A DNA stretch of 64,000 nt from DTU013 sp964512095 (GCA_964512095.1 CAZEIH010000013.1:11090-75089); one strand, 5' to 3'. Positions 36,020 to 45,337 are shown, counted from the stretch's first letter. A program made the numbers and translations. The notes: generated by a model from the sequence alone, not told the origin.

Positions 36020-36078
36020 ATATACTTTATGCCGGCCACAACACAGCTCAATATGGGCCGGTCTTTTAGGCACTTTAA
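36020..36078 (-). promoter_or_regulatory. L13 leader (ribosomal protein autoregulatory RNA)
   Basis: On the minus strand AGACCGGCC ... GGCCGGCATA forms a stem capped by a 17-base loop, about 35 bases before rplM. Position and the GACCGGYC/GGCCGGC arms match the known L13 leader found in Firmicutes, where L13 binding is thought to control rplM-rpsI. Confidence 0.65.
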
Positions 36079-36213
36079 TATAATAATACAGGTTCACATG
36101 ATATGTCAAGTGCAAAATGCTAAAAATTTAATTTACCTCTCATTATCTCTAATTTATTGCCTTATTATACCCGTATCTCTTCTATAGTCCCCCGCCATAT
36201 CACTTTTTCAAAC

Positions 36214-36413
36214 GAGGGGGACGGTTCTGTCGATGGGGACAGTTCTGTCGGAGGGGGACAGTTCTGTCGAGGGGGACAGTTCTGTCGAGGGGGACGGTTC
36301 TGTCGAGAGGGACAGTTCTGTCGGAGGGGGACAGTTCTGTCGAGGGGGACAGTTCTGTCTGAGGGGGACAGTTCTGTCGGAGGGGGACAGTTCTGTCGGA
36401 GGGGGACGGTTCT
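36214..36413 (+). repeat. tandem array B, 11 copies of a GGGGACRGTTCT unit
   Basis: Eleven head-to-tail units of about 18-20 bp, each GGGGACRGTTCTGTC followed by GAG, GGAG or TGAG and an extra G. The core equals that of arrays A, C and D but the flank is TGTCGR instead of TCTCYC. It begins just upstream of the L13 leader and ends six bases from the truA stop. Confidence 0.95.
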
Positions 36414-36419
36414 ATTGCT

Positions 36420-37475
36420 TCAGTAAAACACCTCTGATAAGTACAGCCCGTGGGGCGGCGCTGTCCTGCCAGCCTTTTTCCTGTCAAGACCTCTGATAAT
36501 TTCGGGTATGTCGTTCGGCTTTATCTTTCCAAAGCCCACCTCCACCAGTGTACCTGCAATAATTCGCACCATATTGTATAGGAAGCCATCTCCTGTTATT
36601 GAAAGCAGTATTAGTCTGCTATCAACAAGCAACATTCCACTTAAGACTGCATTGCTTTTTGATAATACACCACATTTTTTCATACCTGTGTCACTCTCAA
36701 AAACCACATCGTTCCCTGAAGCCGCATTGCACCCTATACCCGCGTCGCTCCCTAAAACCACATCTCTCCCTAAAGCCGCATAGCTCCCTAAAGCCGCATA
36801 GCTCCCTAAAGCCGCATTACTTCCTAAAACCTCATCGTCCCCTACAACCGCACTACTCCCTGTACCTGCGTCGCTCCCCAATGCCACATCTCGCCTTTTA
36901 TCTGTATCCCGATGCTCCGCAATGTTATCCAGTGGCGAAACACAAGTAACTACAGCTTCAGCTATTGTTCTTACTGTAGTCTTTGCACTGCCGCCAGATG
37001 CGCTGAAGGCATAGAAATCATGGGTTCCTATAAAATGTCTAGCAGCTTCATTCATTGCCCCGATATTCAGCGGGTAGTATACATGATAGGCTCTACTACG
37101 TAGCAACGCAGATGGAAATGTTGAATTGCTAATTAGGTAAGTATATTTCTTTCCTTTTGCACTAAAGCGAGAATGAAACTCCGGAGCTGCCTCCTCAGAC
37201 CTTTTTGCAACAATATCATCAGGTAATAGCGTATTGAGGGCAAATGAAAACTTGTCAGCCGGGATAGTCGAATCAGTTAAAAAATTGCATACAAAGCCCA
37301 GCGCATGCACACCAGTATCCGTTCTGCTAGAACCTATCAAAATGCATCTCTCGCCAGTCAGGGTGCAAACTGCTGCAGTCACAGTATCCTGTACTGTGAC
37401 TGCATTCTCCTGGCTTTGCCAGCCATGGTACGCCGTACCATCGTATTCTATTATAAGCTTGATATTTCTTCTCAT
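36420..37475 (-). CDS. truA: tRNA pseudouridine synthase A with hexapeptide-repeat insertion
   Basis: 351 residues, about 100 more than usual. Normal features: N-terminal IEYDGTAYHGWQ, catalytic Asp53 in SSRTDTGVHALGF, HDFYAFSA, and C-terminal GFLYNMVRIIAGTLVEVG. Residues about 182-284 are extra, and within them residues 199-264 are eleven consecutive hexapeptides of the form LGSDAG (L-G-x-x-A-x), matching the left-handed beta-helix repeat pattern. In the DNA this is an 18-bp period (36684-36881). The insert lies in a loop before the strand LILLSITGDG, so catalysis may be intact. Confidence 0.93.
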   Translation of the reverse strand: MRRNIKLIIEYDGTAYHGWQSQENAVTVQDTVTAAVCTLTGERCILIGSSRTDTGVHALGFVCNFLTDSTIPADKFSFALNTLLPDDIVAKRSEEAAPEFHSRFSAKGKKYTYLISNSTFPSALLRSRAYHVYYPLNIGAMNEAARHFIGTHDFYAFSASGGSAKTTVRTIAEAVVTCVSPLDNIAEHRDTDKRRDVALGSDAGTGSSAVVGDDEVLGSNAALGSYAALGSYAALGRDVVLGSDAGIGCNAASGNDVVFESDTGMKKCGVLSKSNAVLSGMLLVDSRLILLSITGDGFLYNMVRIIAGTLVEVGFGKIKPNDIPEIIRGLDRKKAGRTAPPHGLYLSEVFY

Positions 37476-37555
37476 GTTTTAATTACCTAATATTTTCAGT
37501 AGTCGTCTAGTGTATAATAATTTTCCGCATACACCTATTCCTGCCCTTGTTTATG

Positions 37556-38863
37556 TTAGTTCAATAAACCTGCTATAGCTGTACCTATCAGCGTTCCATT
37601 GTCAACCTTTACAAATTCGCAGTAAATACCCTTTTTCTCATTTGTATACGTCCTAATATAGTAGTCCAGCTTGCTTCTGAATAGTTTTGATTTATAGAAT
37701 GTCGAACCGTCAGCCGTTATACACACTGGCTTTAAGGGATCTGTGCCCTTACCCGTTTTCTCTATTACAGCTGTTAGACTAAACGTAACAAACCTTGCAA
37801 TTCTTTCGAAAATACTATCAATTAGGTAAAACAATGCAGTGCAATCATCATCATGCTTCAAACAGCATTTTGCTAACACATTATCACCATACGGAAAATA
37901 AAGAAAATCATCAATTTCCTTTGATGCCAACTCTTTTATACTATTGAGTTTTTCAGATGCTTCTGTAGAAAACAGGCCATCCTTAGTCGCCCTTCTGATG
38001 ACCGCCAGTGTCAGACCACCCTGATAAGCACCTGAAATAGTCTTTTCAAATATATGATCGCCAGGATTTGTTGTATCATTGTCAAATTCTATATCTATCT
38101 GTCCCCTAGGCACCTTGTCGTATATGCCAGATTCTATGTTTATCAGTAACGAACCCTCCTTTGACGCCAACTCGGGATCCTTTATTATGTTTTTACATTT
38201 CTCGACATAACAGATGTTTGTACCGGTTCCAAGTATAAAGCCAATATATCCGTCAAAAACTCTATCCGGTGACGCAGCCCTGCCTGCAAGGAGTGTAGCA
38301 ACAGTATCATTTAAAACAATAATGCTTTTAACGTTTGAATAGCCTCTTTTAATAAACACTTCTGTTAAGTTTTTACCCAGCAACTCACCCTCTACATCCC
38401 TTACCTTTACTTCCTTACTGAACATAATCAAACGGCCATCCTTATCCGGCATTATCTGTGCAGGATAAGAGAAGCAAAAGCTTATTTTATCACTTCTATA
38501 AAGCACTGGTTCGATATAGTCGGCCATTGTCTCAAAAAACTCTTCTTTAGATATCTCTCCCTTTGAACCAGGCATAGGATAGTTTTTAAAATCTTCTATA
38601 ATAAGCTTTTTATTTTCATCAAAATGTATCACAGCCACCCTGAAATTTGTACCACCGGCATCAATTGCTATAATGGGTTCATTTAGGGGTATCTCTTTAT
38701 CCATGCCTATATAGGTAGGTATCATTAGCAGAGAACCCGTACCTTCCAGTCCGCTTTTCATTTCATTGACAAATGTTCTACAATTCTTCTCTAGGTCGAC
38801 ATCTCCCGCACTCATACCATATGTCTTTAAAAAACAATCAACCCTATCCCTCGATACTCGCAT
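37556..38863 (-). CDS. hexokinase, eukaryotic-type family
   Basis: 435 residues. The first phosphate motif IDAGGTNFRVAVI (about residues 65-77), second motif LNDTVATLLAG and third-type GFILGTGTN are those of the eukaryote-like Hexokinase_1/Hexokinase_2 family rather than ROK or GlcK. It should phosphorylate glucose or a related hexose with ATP. Bacterial members are patchy. It lies between ecfT and truA in what is otherwise a conserved ribosomal-protein cluster, with 80 and 110 bp gaps, suggesting insertion. Confidence 0.87.
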   Translation of the reverse strand: MRVSRDRVDCFLKTYGMSAGDVDLEKNCRTFVNEMKSGLEGTGSLLMIPTYIGMDKEIPLNEPIIAIDAGGTNFRVAVIHFDENKKLIIEDFKNYPMPGSKGEISKEEFFETMADYIEPVLYRSDKISFCFSYPAQIMPDKDGRLIMFSKEVKVRDVEGELLGKNLTEVFIKRGYSNVKSIIVLNDTVATLLAGRAASPDRVFDGYIGFILGTGTNICYVEKCKNIIKDPELASKEGSLLINIESGIYDKVPRGQIDIEFDNDTTNPGDHIFEKTISGAYQGGLTLAVIRRATKDGLFSTEASEKLNSIKELASKEIDDFLYFPYGDNVLAKCCLKHDDDCTALFYLIDSIFERIARFVTFSLTAVIEKTGKGTDPLKPVCITADGSTFYKSKLFRSKLDYYIRTYTNEKKGIYCEFVKVDNGTLIGTAIAGLLN

Positions 38864-38973
38864 GTTATACCTCCAACTAGATAATTATTTGCAATCAGTT
38901 TACTTGACCTTTTACCCCAGCATTTCTCTCTATAACTAAGCTCTTTCATTTGTGCAGTATCCTACAGGTCGCC

Positions 38974-39789
38974 CTAAAGAAACTCCAACAATAATAAACC
39001 AGTAAAAAATATCACGGTTACACACAATATCCTTGAATCAGCCTGGGTAAACACCAGTTGGCGTAGTCTCGTCCTGCCTGTGCCGCCTCTGTAGCATCTG
39101 GCCTCCATTGCTGTTGCCAACTCATCAGCCCGTCTAAATGCACTTACGAACAAAGGTACCAATACAGGTACAAAGCTTTTTGCCCGCTGGACCAGGTTTC
39201 CTGTATCAAAATCCGCACCTCTAGCTGCCTGAGCTTTCATAATCTTATCCGTTTCCTCCAGTAAGGTCGGAATAAACCTAAGTGCAATAGACATCATCAT
39301 AGCTAGTTCATGAGCCGGTAACCCAATTTTACTAAAAGGATTCAGCAGCTTTTCTATTCCATCAGTCAGCAGTATCGGCGTGGTGGTAAATGTCAGTAAA
39401 GAACCGCTAACAATTATCAATGCTAAACGTACCGCTAACCTTAATGCAAGTATAATGCCTTCATATGTAATGTATTTGAAGGGTATTGTCGTTGATATTG
39501 GTGTTCCACCTGTGGTAAATATATTTATAACAGCTGTAAAAATTATAATGAACAGAAGAGGCTTTAGCCCTCTAAGTGTGTATTTCACAGGAACTCCTGA
39601 AATAATTACAGTAATCAGTGTAAACAGAGACATAACTATAAATGTCCAAAAGGAATTCACCGTGAATATAACCACCATAAACACTAATGATAATATTATC
39701 TTTGTCCTAGGGTCCGCTCTGTGTAATATAGATTCACCCGGTATATACTGTCCAATTGTTATACTTGTATTAAGCAATAGCTTATGCAC
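38974..39789 (-). CDS. ecfT: ECF transporter transmembrane subunit EcfT
   Basis: 271 residues with about five hydrophobic segments and the two coupling motifs with Ala-Arg-Gly (AQAARGADF, and the second MEARCYRGG) that dock the two ATPases. Shared energising module for vitamin transporters. It overlaps ecfA2 by eight bases. Confidence 0.95.
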   Translation of the reverse strand: MHKLLLNTSITIGQYIPGESILHRADPRTKIILSLVFMVVIFTVNSFWTFIVMSLFTLITVIISGVPVKYTLRGLKPLLFIIIFTAVINIFTTGGTPISTTIPFKYITYEGIILALRLAVRLALIIVSGSLLTFTTTPILLTDGIEKLLNPFSKIGLPAHELAMMMSIALRFIPTLLEETDKIMKAQAARGADFDTGNLVQRAKSFVPVLVPLFVSAFRRADELATAMEARCYRGGTGRTRLRQLVFTQADSRILCVTVIFFTGLLLLEFL

Positions 39790-40633
39790 CCCTCTCTTTC
39801 AGGTGCTTTAGCAGCTCATCCCTTGCTACAGCTACCGTAAAGGTCTTATCATCTATATCCGGGAATAATTCTTTCAGCCGTTTCATCAAGTAAGCCACTT
39901 GGGGCGCTGATAATCCAATACCTTCAAGCCTATTAATATCAGAAAACACATCTTCTATCCTGCCGTCCATCTCAACACGCCCTTTGTTCATCACGATGAC
40001 TCGGCTCACAAGCTTTGCTATATCCTCCATACTATGGGATACTAGAATCACAGTAATGCCCATTGTTTCATGTATGTTTGTTATGAAATCAAATATCTCG
40101 TCTCTTCCTTTAGGGTCCAGACCAGCTGTAGGCTCATCAAGTACTAGTATAGAGGGCTTCATGGCAAGGACACCTGCTATGGCCACCCTTCGCTTTTGTC
40201 CTCCCGATAGCTCAAAAGGTGATTTCTCTAATATTTCACCGCTAAGCCCAACTATGTCAATAACCTTATTTACTTCATTTTTTTCTTCCTCTTCAGATAA
40301 TCTTTGTTTTTTCAGGCCAAAGGCAATATCTTTATATACAGTTTCCTCAAAAAGCTGGTGCTCCGGGTACTGGAATACAATGCCCACATGCCGTCTAAGC
40401 TCTTTGAGTTCCTTACCAGTAGTATCCATGCCATTAATAAGTACATGCCCAGCTGTAGGCTTTAGTAGCCCGTTGAGGTGCTGTATAAGGGTTGATTTAC
40501 CTGAACCCGTATGTCCGATAATACCAACATACTCTCCATCCCCTATCTCTAGGCTTATATCCTCAAGAGCAGCTTTTTCAAAAGGCATTCCCTGCATATA
40601 TATATATGATAGATTTTCAATAACTATAGACAT
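39782..40633 (-). CDS. ecfA2: ECF transporter ATP-binding subunit EcfA2
   Basis: 283 residues. Walker A GHTGSGKST, signature LSGGQKRRVAIAG, Walker B ILVLDEPTAG. Second ATPase of the ECF module. In most Firmicutes it directly follows ecfA1; here the two are separated by a rightward methyltransferase gene and three GGGGAC repeats. Confidence 0.95.
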   Translation of the reverse strand: MSIVIENLSYIYMQGMPFEKAALEDISLEIGDGEYVGIIGHTGSGKSTLIQHLNGLLKPTAGHVLINGMDTTGKELKELRRHVGIVFQYPEHQLFEETVYKDIAFGLKKQRLSEEEEKNEVNKVIDIVGLSGEILEKSPFELSGGQKRRVAIAGVLAMKPSILVLDEPTAGLDPKGRDEIFDFITNIHETMGITVILVSHSMEDIAKLVSRVIVMNKGRVEMDGRIEDVFSDINRLEGIGLSAPQVAYLMKRLKELFPDIDDKTFTVAVARDELLKHLKERGA

Positions 40634-40726
40634 TAAAAAACTCCTTAAATCTGCTCCATGTAGCCTAAATTTTTAATCCTAATGCTTATTATTATAATAG
40701 TAACAAAAATAACTGCAAGCATTTTT

Positions 40727-40777
40727 TGGGGACGGTTCTCTAGTATGGGGACGGTTCTCTAAAACGGGGACGGTTCT
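40727..40777 (+). repeat. array C, three copies of a GGGGACGGTTCT unit
   Basis: Three direct copies of GGGGACGGTTCT at about 19-bp spacing, separated by CTAGTAT and CTAAAAC. The core is identical to those of arrays A, B and D. It lies between the divergent starts of ecfA2 and the methyltransferase. Confidence 0.93.
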
Positions 40778-40896
40778 AAACAAATAAGTCGTCTGGAAGA
40801 AGTGTCCCTCGCCCCACTTCAAATTGATGCAATAAAATGGTACAATGTGGGCAAGTCTATTTAACGTATTCTTTTGTCGTTCGAAAGGAATTAACT

Positions 40897-41499
40897 ATGG
40901 GTGAAAATGAGCACTATTATACGGAACGTCCAACTTCGGAGCTAAAGGAGCGACGCTTTACACAAAAGATCAAAAATATAGAACTGTCCCTTATATCAGT
41001 AAGTGGCGTTTTTTCCTTTGATAACAAAGTCGACAAGGTTTCGGAATTGCTTATTAAAACCTTTAAACCTTCCGGACAGTCTATTCTCGACCTTGGATGC
41101 GGCTATGGTGCTATCGGGCTGTTTTTAAAGGCATTATTTAAAAATCAGGCCATCTACCTTTCAGACATAAATGAAAGAGCTGTTAGCTATGCTATGTTGA
41201 ATGCAAAAAGTAATAGTCTTGACATAACAGCAGTAAAAAGTGATTTGTTCTCAGAGTTTGATGGCTTCACATTTGATGACATTGTAACAAATCCACCATT
41301 TGCCGCAGGTAAGCAATTGCTCACAGCCTTGATAGAACAAGCTTTTGACCATATAAACCCCAATGGATCACTCTGGATGGTTGCATACCATAACAAGGGC
41401 GGCTCTAGTCTAAAAAAGTTAATGAAGGATAAATTCTCAAATGTCGAGGATATGGATAAGAGCGGCGGTATCAGGGTATACAAGTCAATACACCTTTAA
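40897..41499 (+). CDS. class I methyltransferase, RsmC-like
   Basis: 200 residues. SAM-binding motif LDLGCGYGAIGL, acidic residue in YLSDINERA, and catalytic motif NPPF (IVTNPPFAAG) for exocyclic amino groups, as in RsmC/RlmG enzymes that make m2G in rRNA. It is about the size of the active half of RsmC. Start at ATG 40897 with AAAGGAA upstream. It is on the opposite strand and ends four bases from the ecfA1 stop. Confidence 0.9.
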   Translation: MGENEHYYTERPTSELKERRFTQKIKNIELSLISVSGVFSFDNKVDKVSELLIKTFKPSGQSILDLGCGYGAIGLFLKALFKNQAIYLSDINERAVSYAMLNAKSNSLDITAVKSDLFSEFDGFTFDDIVTNPPFAAGKQLLTALIEQAFDHINPNGSLWMVAYHNKGGSSLKKLMKDKFSNVEDMDKSGGIRVYKSIHL

Positions 41500-41502
41500 G
41501 TG

Positions 41503-42360
41503 CTACTTAATATACTCCTCCAAGGATTCTATTGCTTCTTCAACTGTCAATATATCTGTAGGAAAATTATATCCGGATTTGTTCAGTTCAAACATCAACT
41601 CTGTAACCTGTGGTACATCTAAGCCAAGGTTTTTTATTCTTTGCACATCTCTGAAAACCTCTCTGGGAGTACCCAGTATTACACACTTCCCCTCATCTAT
41701 CACAAATATTCTGTCGGCTTTTCCCGCCTCATCCATATGGTGTGTTATGTGAATGATGGTTATTCCTTCTTCAATATTCAGTTTCTTCAGAATCCTCATA
41801 ACTTCTTTCCTACCAATGGGATCAAGCATTGCTGTTGCTTCATCAAGGACTATGCATTTTGGCCGCATAGCTAGAATACCTGCAATAGCCACCCTTTGCT
41901 TCTGTCCACCAGATAGTTGATGAGGTGCATGTTCCTTAAAGTCAGTCATTCCTATCACCTCTAACGCCTCATCCACTCTAGTCCTAATCTCTTGTGGCGG
42001 AACTCCGAGGTTTTCCGGTCCAAAGGCTACATCCTCCTCAACCACTGTTCCCACAATTTGATTGTCAGGGTTCTGAAATACCATTCCTGTAGAACTTCTA
42101 ATGTCCCACAGAAATTCCTCGTCACTTGTATCAAAGCCACTGACAATTACCGTTCCTTTTGAAGGCATTATCAGAGCATTCATTAGCTTGGCCAGAGTTG
42201 ATTTCCCTGAGCCGTTCCTGCCCAGTACTGCAAGAAATTCTCCTTGCCTGATTCTAAGGCTCACATCCTCTAGTGCCTGTACATCCGACTTATCTTCCGA
42301 ATTTGCTCTGTAAACATAACTGGCATTTTTTACTTGGATAATGTCCTTATTTGATGACAA
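41503..42360 (-). CDS. ecfA1: ECF transporter ATP-binding subunit EcfA1
   Basis: 285 residues. Walker A GRNGSGKST, signature LSGGQKQRVAIAG, Walker B CIVLDEATAMLD. It follows rplQ after a terminator-like hairpin, the ancestral position in the cluster. Confidence 0.95.
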   Translation of the reverse strand: MSSNKDIIQVKNASYVYRANSEDKSDVQALEDVSLRIRQGEFLAVLGRNGSGKSTLAKLMNALIMPSKGTVIVSGFDTSDEEFLWDIRSSTGMVFQNPDNQIVGTVVEEDVAFGPENLGVPPQEIRTRVDEALEVIGMTDFKEHAPHQLSGGQKQRVAIAGILAMRPKCIVLDEATAMLDPIGRKEVMRILKKLNIEEGITIIHITHHMDEAGKADRIFVIDEGKCVILGTPREVFRDVQRIKNLGLDVPQVTELMFELNKSGYNFPTDILTVEEAIESLEEYIK

Positions 42361-42450
42361 TATTGCACCCTCATTTCGTTTACACTGTACAAAATTTTCT
42401 CTGAATTACAGTTTTTTTCTACTATCCATTCCAGGTAAACAACCAAAATT

Positions 42451-42480
42451 AGGGATTAGCCTCATCGGCAAATCCCTAGC
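42451..42480 (-). terminator. hairpin downstream of rplQ
   Basis: AGGGATT / AATCCCT with an inner GCC / GGC pair and a TCATC loop, 24 bases beyond the rplQ stop. On the minus strand it is followed by AATTTTGG, a weak T-run, so termination may be partial before ecfA1. Confidence 0.6.
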
Positions 42481-42501
42481 TTTTTGAGCCTTATCAGCTT
42501 G

Positions 42502-43029
42502 TTATTTGGTCAATTCCAGTATTACAGCTTGTGCTGCATCGCCTCTTCGTGGTCCAAGCTTATTGATCCTAGTGTAGCCACCGCTAATACCCTTAAACTT
42601 AGGTCCGATTTCGTCAAAGAGCTTATCAACTACGTTGATGTAGTTGCCCTTGTCATCTTTAATTCTGTAAACCCAGTTCATTGCTCTTCTTCTGGCACTC
42701 AGCCTTGTAGGGCTATCTACTGTAACCATTTCAGTCTTTTCTTCTCTTTCAACGACTTCATACTTTCTGCCGTTCTTCGAGGTTGCAGTTTTGGTTATCT
42801 TCCTGCCCTTGCTGTCAGTCTTTGCAGCACTGACCTTTATTTGTTTTGACGTAAAATTACCATCTTCTTTTATAGCCATAGCGATCAACTTTTCAGCAAT
42901 AGCCTGAACTTCTTTTGCTCTGGCTTCGGTGGTCTCTACCTTTCCACTGTTAAGCAATGCAGTAACGAGATTCTTCAGTATTGCCTTTCTCTGATCGGTA
43001 GCACGTCCCAGCTTTCTCTGTGTAGGCAT
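42502..43029 (-). CDS. rplQ: 50S ribosomal protein L17, long form
   Basis: 175 residues against about 120 in B. subtilis. The N-terminal KLGRATDQRKAILKNLVT and C-terminal GGYTRINKLGPRRGDAAQ are normal. The extra 50 or so residues lie in the middle (about 60-110), Lys/Thr/Glu-rich. The insertion is in frame and the gene is in its normal place after rpoA. Confidence 0.97.
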   Translation of the reverse strand: MPTQRKLGRATDQRKAILKNLVTALLNSGKVETTEARAKEVQAIAEKLIAMAIKEDGNFTSKQIKVSAAKTDSKGRKITKTATSKNGRKYEVVEREEKTEMVTVDSPTRLSARRRAMNWVYRIKDDKGNYINVVDKLFDEIGPKFKGISGGYTRINKLGPRRGDAAQAVILELTK

Positions 43030-43057
43030 TACCCTCTTACCTCCCTAAACTCCTTTT

Positions 43058-44005
43058 TCATTCCTCGCTCGGAGCAAGTGACAATTCTAAAGCACTAAGC
43101 TTTTGTAGTACTTCCTCCAGCGATTTTCTTCCCAGGTTTCTGACCTTCATCATATCTTCCTCTGTCTTGTTGGTCAGATCCTCAACTGTATTGATACCGG
43201 CTCTCTTTAAGCAGTTATATGACCTTACAGAAAGATCCAGCTCCTCAATAGTCATCTCCAGTACCTTTTCCTTCATGGTTTCTTCCTTTTCCACCATGAT
43301 CTCTGTATGCTTAGCATGATCGGAAAGATCAATGAACAGGTTTAAATGCTCGCTCATTATCTTTGCTCCCAGACTTATGGCTTCATCGGGTTTGATGCTA
43401 CCATTTGTCCAGACCTCCAGCGTAAGCTTGTCATAATCGGTTATTTGACCTACACGGGTATTCTCTACTGTGTAGTTGACCTTTCGTACAGGCGTGTATA
43501 TGGAATCAACAGGTATTATCCCTATTGGCTGCCCTGCCTGCTTATTCCTTTCCGCTGCTACGTAGCCTCTATTCTTATTGACCACCAATTCCATGTAAAA
43601 TCTGCTCTCACCATTCAACGTGCATATGTGAAGGTCTGGATTCAAAATTTCCACATCAGAATCAGCCTTGATGTCTCCGGCTGTAACAGGACCTTCCCCA
43701 TCAGCGTCTATATAGACGATTTTGGGACCATCGCTAAAGAGCTTCATTGATATGTTCTTGACATTGAGAATAATCTCTGTCACATCTTCAATGACTCCGG
43801 GTACTGTTGAAAACTCGTGCAGTACGCCGTCTATCTTTATTGATGTCACTGCTACTCCCGGCAAGGATGAAAGCAATATTCTTCTGAGGGAGTTACCCAG
43901 CGTTATACCGTATCCTCTCTCCAATGGCTCTACAATAAACTTTCCGAAGCTATTATCCTCAGCGGACTCTACGCATTCGATTTTTGGTTTTTCTATTTCG
44001 ATCAA
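43058..44005 (-). CDS. rpoA: DNA-directed RNA polymerase alpha subunit
   Basis: About 315 residues. N-terminal dimerisation domain (GYGITLGNSLRRILLSSLPG) and C-terminal domain (LDLSVRSYNCLKRAGINTV) are both present. The family N-terminus (IEIEKPKIECVE) is reached from a TTG at 44005 placed six bases after GGGAGGG, so TTG is favoured over the ATG at 44029. Confidence 0.96.
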   Translation of the reverse strand: MIEIEKPKIECVESAEDNSFGKFIVEPLERGYGITLGNSLRRILLSSLPGVAVTSIKIDGVLHEFSTVPGVIEDVTEIILNVKNISMKLFSDGPKIVYIDADGEGPVTAGDIKADSDVEILNPDLHICTLNGESRFYMELVVNKNRGYVAAERNKQAGQPIGIIPVDSIYTPVRKVNYTVENTRVGQITDYDKLTLEVWTNGSIKPDEAISLGAKIMSEHLNLFIDLSDHAKHTEIMVEKEETMKEKVLEMTIEELDLSVRSYNCLKRAGINTVEDLTNKTEEDMMKVRNLGRKSLEEVLQKLSALELSLAPSEE

Positions 44006-44262
44006 CAAAAACCCTCCCTTAACTTCCATTTTTGTTTATATGAGGGCAACTGATTCGCAATCCATAAATCATATTCAGTACTCTATGCTTAATACCCTGA
44101 TGCTAATTATACTGGAATAGTCAGTTGCTTCATCAGCCCTAGAGCAGCGGCTTCCCGCCTGCTCTGTATGACTGTTTATTTTAACTGGTTATTTCCGACT
44201 AAGCGGTTTCAAACCATGGGCTTGATACCGTAAAAGGTATAAGTAACAAAAGTACTATGATA
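44006..44262 (-). promoter_or_regulatory. rpsD-rpoA intergenic leader with hairpins
   Basis: A 257-base gap inside the alpha operon. On the plus strand it holds AGAGCAG ... CTGCTCT (44150-44174, inner CGG/CCG), a long-range pair GCAACTGA (44046) with TCAGTTGC (44123), and ATACC/GGTAT (44226-44240). The structures may separate or regulate rpoA expression from rpsD. Confidence 0.4.
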
Positions 44263-44889
44263 TTATTTGGAATACAATTCGACGATGAGATGCTCCCTAA
44301 CCTGGAGATCTATCTCTTCTCTTACCGGTCCGGTAACAACTTTTCCAGTAAGATTCTCTGCGTCAAATTCCAGCCATTTCGGGACTACCTTGCCGCCCGC
44401 TATATCAGTGATAGCTTTCATCTTTTCAGAACCCTTGAACTTATCACGTACTGCGATAACATCACCGGGAACTAAAAGTATGGAAGGTATGTTGACCTTT
44501 TTGCCATTTAATGAAAAATGGCCATGCCTAACAAGCTGTCTGGCTTCTGGTCTAGAAGTCGCAAGTCCAAGCCTGTATACCACATTATCCATCCTGCTTT
44601 CAAGTATCTGCAGGAGGTTTTCACCAGTAACGCCTTTTTTCTTAACTGCCATTTCAAAATAGCCTCTAAACTGACTTTCAAGTATTCCATAAAATCTTCT
44701 TGCTTTTTGCTTTTCACGCAGCTGCATACCATATTCGGACACTTTCTTTCTCGACTGTCCATGCTGTCCAGGAGCATACGCCCTTTTGCTGACAGAGCAT
44801 TTGTTGGTATAGCACCTTTCACCCTTCAGAAAAAGCTTTTCGCCCTCTCTGCGGCAAAGTCTGCAAGATGAATCTGTATATCTTGCCAT
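44263..44889 (-). CDS. rpsD: 30S ribosomal protein S4
   Basis: 208 residues. N-terminal zinc-like Cys set (CRLCRREGEKLFLKGERC), S4 RNA-binding domain with RLGLATSRPEARQLVRHGH. It nucleates 30S assembly. Confidence 0.98.
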   Translation of the reverse strand: MARYTDSSCRLCRREGEKLFLKGERCYTNKCSVSKRAYAPGQHGQSRKKVSEYGMQLREKQKARRFYGILESQFRGYFEMAVKKKGVTGENLLQILESRMDNVVYRLGLATSRPEARQLVRHGHFSLNGKKVNIPSILLVPGDVIAVRDKFKGSEKMKAITDIAGGKVVPKWLEFDAENLTGKVVTGPVREEIDLQVREHLIVELYSK

Positions 44890-44908
44890 CTATTTTAACA
44901 CCTCCATA

Positions 44909-45313
44909 TTACACTCTTCTTCTCTTAGGTGGCCTGCATCCGTTGTGCGGAATAGGCGTTTCGTCCTTAATAAGGCTCACATCGAGTCCTGCAGCCTGTA
45001 ATGCCCTGATAGCGGCTTCTCTTCCTGCCCCAGGTCCCTTTACATAAACCTCAACGGTCTTAAGGCCATGCTCCATTGCTGCCTTTGATGCGGTTTCTGC
45101 TGCCATCTGTGCTGCAAATGGTGTGCTCTTTCTAGAGCCTCTAAAACCCAATCCTCCGGCACTTGCCCATGAAAGTGCATTTCCTGCAGTATCAGTGATC
45201 GTAACTATAGTATTATTAAACGTTGAACGTATATGTGCTGCTCCGCGTTCAATATTTTTACGCTCTCTTCTTTTTCTGGTAGTTCTTTTCCCACCAGTTG
45301 CTTTAGCTGCCAT
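44909..45313 (-). CDS. rpsK: 30S ribosomal protein S11
   Basis: 134 residues with IRSTFNNTIVTITD and the C-terminal NGCRPPKRRRV signature. Between rpsM and rpsD as usual. Confidence 0.98.
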   Translation of the reverse strand: MAAKATGGKRTTRKRRERKNIERGAAHIRSTFNNTIVTITDTAGNALSWASAGGLGFRGSRKSTPFAAQMAAETASKAAMEHGLKTVEVYVKGPGAGREAAIRALQAAGLDVSLIKDETPIPHNGCRPPKRRRV

Positions 45314-45337
45314 CCGATAATCAACCTCCTATCTCCA

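Noticed and set aside
36157..36496. Open frames through array B, both strands
   Set aside because: Pure translation of the tandem repeat; no start signal and overlaps truA and its gap.
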